Assembly: GCA_927798505.1 (NCBI GenBank)
Contig: CAKMNE010000004.1
Coordinates: forward strand, 1 to 24,307
Length of the DNA: 24,307 bases
Origin: an uncultured Bacteroidales bacterium
GTDB taxonomy: Bacteria > Bacteroidota > Bacteroidia > Bacteroidales > UBA932
Reading direction: 5' to 3'
Shown here: positions 21,891-24,307 of the stretch, piece after piece
Layout of the letters: each line of letters starts with the position of its first letter
Position numbering within the stretch: the stretch's first letter is position 1
Made by a program: the position numbers and the translations under genes
The notes under the pieces: model-generated
What the model saw: the letters and a program-made list of their open reading frames with translations, nothing else
Told to the model about the DNA's origin: nothing
Databases searched by the model: none

Positions 21891-22595
21891 GAGCGCGATG
21901 GTTGTGAAACAGAGTATCTGTCCGGAGGCATCGACCGAGAGAGTGGCGCTGCGGTCGCAGGTGAATTCGGTAACGGATTCGAGTTCGCGGTCAAGATAAC
22001 GTACCGTGCGGACAATCTGGCCGAAAACATTGTAGCTGTATTCCGTTCGCTGAGCCTCTTCGCCAAGTGTATAGACTATTTCCTTCACAAGACGGCCGCA
22101 GGAATCGTAATGGCGTTCGCTGCGCGAGATGTATCTTTCCGGATGGCTCAGATAGTTGTCCTTCTCGCTTGCATCGTACATATACCTCTCACCGGCATAG
22201 TCAACCGTAATCGACACAAGGTAATCCCCTCTGCCATAAAGGGATTCGATTCCCTTGCCGTAAACCACGTAACTGTCCAGCTTCCCATTCTCGGTGATGG
22301 TAAGGCGCTGCAGCGCTCCCTCTCCGTCCCTCTGGAAGAAATGAAGTCGCGAATAAGTCCCGGAGGCATTGTCGTATCTGACGGTCAGAATTTCGCCCTG
22401 CTCATTGAAAACATAGGTTGTAGTGCCCTTAAGGACCTGTTTTTCGGGGGAATCGTAATTTTTGAGTACCGCCTTGCTTACATTACCTTCAAATCCGAGA
22501 GCTTTGCGGCTCAGGTTGGCAGGGTCCGGATTGAACGCAAAGACTTGCGTGCAAATGCAGGACAAAACAAATAAAACTGTAAGCATATGTTTCAT
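21876..22595 (-). CDS. Secreted YD-repeat-like protein of unknown function
   Basis: The ATG at 22595 is chosen because it gives a clear signal peptide (MKHMLTVLFVLSCICTQVFA, probable cleavage after VFA at residue 20); an upstream in-frame ATG at 22637 would place 14 residues before it and overlap the promoter. The 239-residue product is rich in aromatic beta strands with recurring Y-x-F/Y-N/D-x-x-G-x-I/L-V/T patterns: YVFNEQGEILTVRYD, HYDSCGRLVKEIVY, YSYNVFGQIVRTVRY. These resemble YD (RHS-type) repeats, but the protein is short and has no toxin or shell domain, so it is not a full RHS protein. It could be a surface or periplasmic beta-sheet protein. The function is unknown. It faces away from rsgA. 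Confidence 0.7.
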   Translation of the reverse strand: MKHMLTVLFVLSCICTQVFAFNPDPANLSRKALGFEGNVSKAVLKNYDSPEKQVLKGTTTYVFNEQGEILTVRYDNASGTYSRLHFFQRDGEGALQRLTITENGKLDSYVVYGKGIESLYGRGDYLVSITVDYAGERYMYDASEKDNYLSHPERYISRSERHYDSCGRLVKEIVYTLGEEAQRTEYSYNVFGQIVRTVRYLDRELESVTEFTCDRSATLSVDASGQILCFTTIALEYFD

Positions 22596-22615
22596 AAGCG
22601 ATAAGTTAATCCCGA

Positions 22616-22633
22616 CAAATATAGTTATATTTG
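22616..22633. promoter_or_regulatory. Back-to-back divergent promoter of the YD-like gene and rsgA
   Basis: The 18-bp sequence CAAATATAGTTATATTTG holds a minus-strand TATATTTG (22623-22616) and a plus-strand TATATTTG (22626-22633), both matching TAnnTTTG, separated by 2 bp. It forms an 8-bp inverted repeat. The plus box ends 6 bases before the rsgA ATG (22640), so a transcript from it would have almost no leader. The minus box ends 20 bases before the ATG at 22595. Confidence 0.72.
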
Positions 22634-22639
22634 CCATAA

Positions 22640-23584
22640 ATGATACAAGGAATCGCCACAGTTGTCAAAAATGCAGGCAGTCACTTCATGCTGAGCCGCC
22701 TTCCGGAGTGGAATCTTTTCCCGGCAGTGCTGAGGGGAAAGGTGCGTCTCGCGGCAGGCTCATCCACCAATCCGGTGGCCGTCGGTGACCAGGTCCGCTT
22801 CGAATATGAAAAGGAGCCCGATGAGATGCATCCGGCTGTCATCACCGAAATACTCGACAGGAAGAACCACCTGATCCGCAAATCCACCAATCTTTCCCGT
22901 CAGTCCCACGTCATCGCAGCCAACCTCGACCGGGCCTTTCTTATCGTCACTCTGTATTTTCCTGAAGTAAAACTCCCTTTCCTCGACCGCCAGCTGGTCA
23001 CCTGCGGAGTCTTCGGCATTCCCGCCACAATAGTGCTCAACAAAGTGGACCTCTACCGTGACGAAGCCCCCGAGCAGATTGAAGCCTTCAAAAGCATATA
23101 CACCGATGCCGGCTACCGGGTCATCGAAACCTCGGCTAGGACGGGCGAAGGCATTGACGCCTTAAGAGAGCTCTGCAAAGACCAGGTCGTTCTGTTCAGC
23201 GGCGAATCGGGAGTGGGTAAGTCCTCGATTATCAAAGCAATAGACCCAAGTCTAAACCCCAAGACAGGAGAGATTTCCCTCGCCCATCTCCAGGGCAAGC
23301 ACACCACCTCCCTCTACGAGATGTACCCCATATCCAGCGGAGGCTATGTAATCGACACTCCCGGCCTGAGAGGCTTCGGACTCTATGGCCTGGAGAAGGA
23401 CGAAATCTCCAAATACTTTCCTGAGATGCTCCGCGTAGCAGACGACTGCCGTTTCGTGCCATGCACCCACACCCACGAACCCGGATGCGCGGTGAAAGAA
23501 GCGGTAGAGCAGGGTCTCATATCCCCCGAAAGGTACAATTCCTACCTCGGGATGCTCGAAGAGGACACCAAATTCAGACAATGA
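22640..23584 (+). CDS. rsgA: Ribosome small subunit-dependent GTPase RsgA (YjeQ)
   Basis: RsgA is a circularly permuted GTPase that checks late 30S subunit maturation. The 314-residue protein has an N-terminal OB-fold region (1-75), then G-motifs in permuted order: NKVD (134-137, G4), SAR (165-167, G5), GESGVGKS (188-195, G1) and DTPG (239-242, G3). A zinc-binding tail follows with C270, C275, H277 and C283 (CRFVPCTHTHEPGC). Length is normal. The ATG at 22640 lies directly after the -7 box. The stop overlaps the ATG of the following MATE gene (ATGA), so the two are probably co-transcribed. Confidence 0.97.
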   Translation: MIQGIATVVKNAGSHFMLSRLPEWNLFPAVLRGKVRLAAGSSTNPVAVGDQVRFEYEKEPDEMHPAVITEILDRKNHLIRKSTNLSRQSHVIAANLDRAFLIVTLYFPEVKLPFLDRQLVTCGVFGIPATIVLNKVDLYRDEAPEQIEAFKSIYTDAGYRVIETSARTGEGIDALRELCKDQVVLFSGESGVGKSSIIKAIDPSLNPKTGEISLAHLQGKHTTSLYEMYPISSGGYVIDTPGLRGFGLYGLEKDEISKYFPEMLRVADDCRFVPCTHTHEPGCAVKEAVEQGLISPERYNSYLGMLEEDTKFRQ

Positions 23585-24307
23585 TGGACAGGAAACTCAA
23601 CAGGGAAATACTCAGGCTGTCCGTTCCCAGCATACTGGCCAACATCTCGGTTCCTTTGGTCGGGTTTGTAGACACGGCCATATCCGGACATCTATTCGGA
23701 GTCTCCGCCGCTGCCGCCATCGGCGCCGTGTCGGTAGGCTCCATGTTCCTGTCCCTGCTCTACTGGAACTTCGCCTTCCTGCGTGCCGGCACCGGCGGAC
23801 TTACAGCCCAGGCCTACGGTGCGGGAGATGACAGGACCGCAGCGAAGATGCTATGGCGCGGGTTGGGCGTGGCCCTGGGAGTCGCTATAGCCTTGCTCGC
23901 GCTCCAACTGCCCTTTCTCAAGCTCGCGACCCTTGTTACCCATGCATCGGCGGAAGTGACCTCCCTCGCGCAGGACTACTTCCTTGTCAGGATATGGGCC
24001 GCCCCTGCGACCCTCTCTCTGCAGGTCTTCTCAGGCTGGTTCGTGGGTGAGCAGGACTCCATATCCTCAATGTGGAAGGACTTGGTAGTCAACGGAGTAA
24101 ACATAGCTGCGAGCATAGTGCTCTCAAAGCGCATAGGCTTCAACGGAATTGCCCTCGGCACTGTGATTGCGCAGTATTGCGGCCTGCTGTTCTGCATAGC
24201 GGTGGCCGCGTTGAAATACCGTCGCCTGCTTTCCAGCTTTCCGCTCTCCGAACTCAAGCATGCTTTCACCCGCGATGAACTGCTGCCCTACCTGAAGATG
24301 AACGGCA
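23581..24307 (+). CDS. MATE family efflux transporter (DinF-like), 3' end outside window
   Basis: The frame opens with two adjacent ATGs (23581 and 23584), the first overlapping the rsgA stop, and stays open to the right edge (242 codons). The product begins REILRLSVPSILANISVPLVGFVDTAISGHL, the usual MATE first helix with a membrane aspartate. It continues with several hydrophobic segments and NFAFLRAGTGGLTAQAYGAGD, a stretch typical of the DinF subgroup. Such carriers export cationic drugs or metabolites using Na+ or H+ gradients. Substrate cannot be told. Only about half of a typical MATE protein (about 440 residues) is visible. Confidence 0.92.
   Translation, partial: MMDRKLNREILRLSVPSILANISVPLVGFVDTAISGHLFGVSAAAAIGAVSVGSMFLSLLYWNFAFLRAGTGGLTAQAYGAGDDRTAAKMLWRGLGVALGVAIALLALQLPFLKLATLVTHASAEVTSLAQDYFLVRIWAAPATLSLQVFSGWFVGEQDSISSMWKDLVVNGVNIAASIVLSKRIGFNGIALGTVIAQYCGLLFCIAVAALKYRRLLSSFPLSELKHAFTRDELLPYLKMNG

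Noticed and set aside
22536..22595. Lipoprotein signal (VLSC) in the YD-like protein
   Set aside because: Leu at the -2 position and a better signal-peptidase I site (VFA) ten or so residues later make a lipobox less likely, though it is not excluded.

Overview
The window reads as a chromosomal segment of a Bacteroidales-type member of the Bacteroidota, fairly GC-rich in its core genes. Three things point there. The division and cell-wall (dcw) genes are in the order typical of that phylum. Start codons lack strong Shine-Dalgarno sequences. Promoter-like boxes of the form TAnnTTTG, the Bacteroidota -7 element, sit just upstream of four genes. The genus cannot be fixed from the sequence alone.

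Positions 1-17840 (minus strand) form one compact cluster of 15 genes in which every junction is an overlap or a gap of at most 5 bases: rsmH-ftsL-ftsI-murE-mraY-murD-ftsW-murG-murC-ftsQ-ftsA-ftsZ-gltX-rpiB-truB and a ThrE-type transporter subunit that runs off the left edge. It covers septal peptidoglycan precursor synthesis (MurC, D, E, MraY, MurG), septal polymerisation and cross-linking (FtsW, FtsI), their bitopic partners (FtsL, FtsQ) and the Z-ring (FtsA, FtsZ), followed by translation and sugar-phosphate genes. No mraZ, murF or ddl is present, and the position just upstream of rsmH is a divergent promoter shared with rnr.

Positions 17841-19952 hold that divergent promoter, an 11-bp inverted repeat built from two outward-facing -7 boxes, and the exoribonuclease gene rnr on the plus strand.

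Positions 19953-21875 are an accessory island. It starts with about 600 bp of non-coding tandem repeats: nine 19-bp imperfect palindromes, eight of them spaced 50, 67, 50, 67, 50, 67 and 50 bp apart, giving a 117-bp unit with two palindromes each. An AT-rich promoter region follows, then a VapBC-like toxin-antitoxin pair. The antitoxin appears to combine a Xre-type helix-turn-helix with a ribbon-helix-helix segment whose ribbon strand is encoded by three tandem 39-bp repeats. The toxin is a PIN-domain RNase.

Positions 21876-24307 hold a secreted YD-repeat-like protein of unknown function (minus strand), a second tiny divergent promoter made of two abutting, inverted -7 boxes, rsgA (ribosome-maturation GTPase), and the start of a MATE efflux gene that runs off the right edge. 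The most unusual material is the paired-palindrome array and the repeat-bearing antitoxin next to it.
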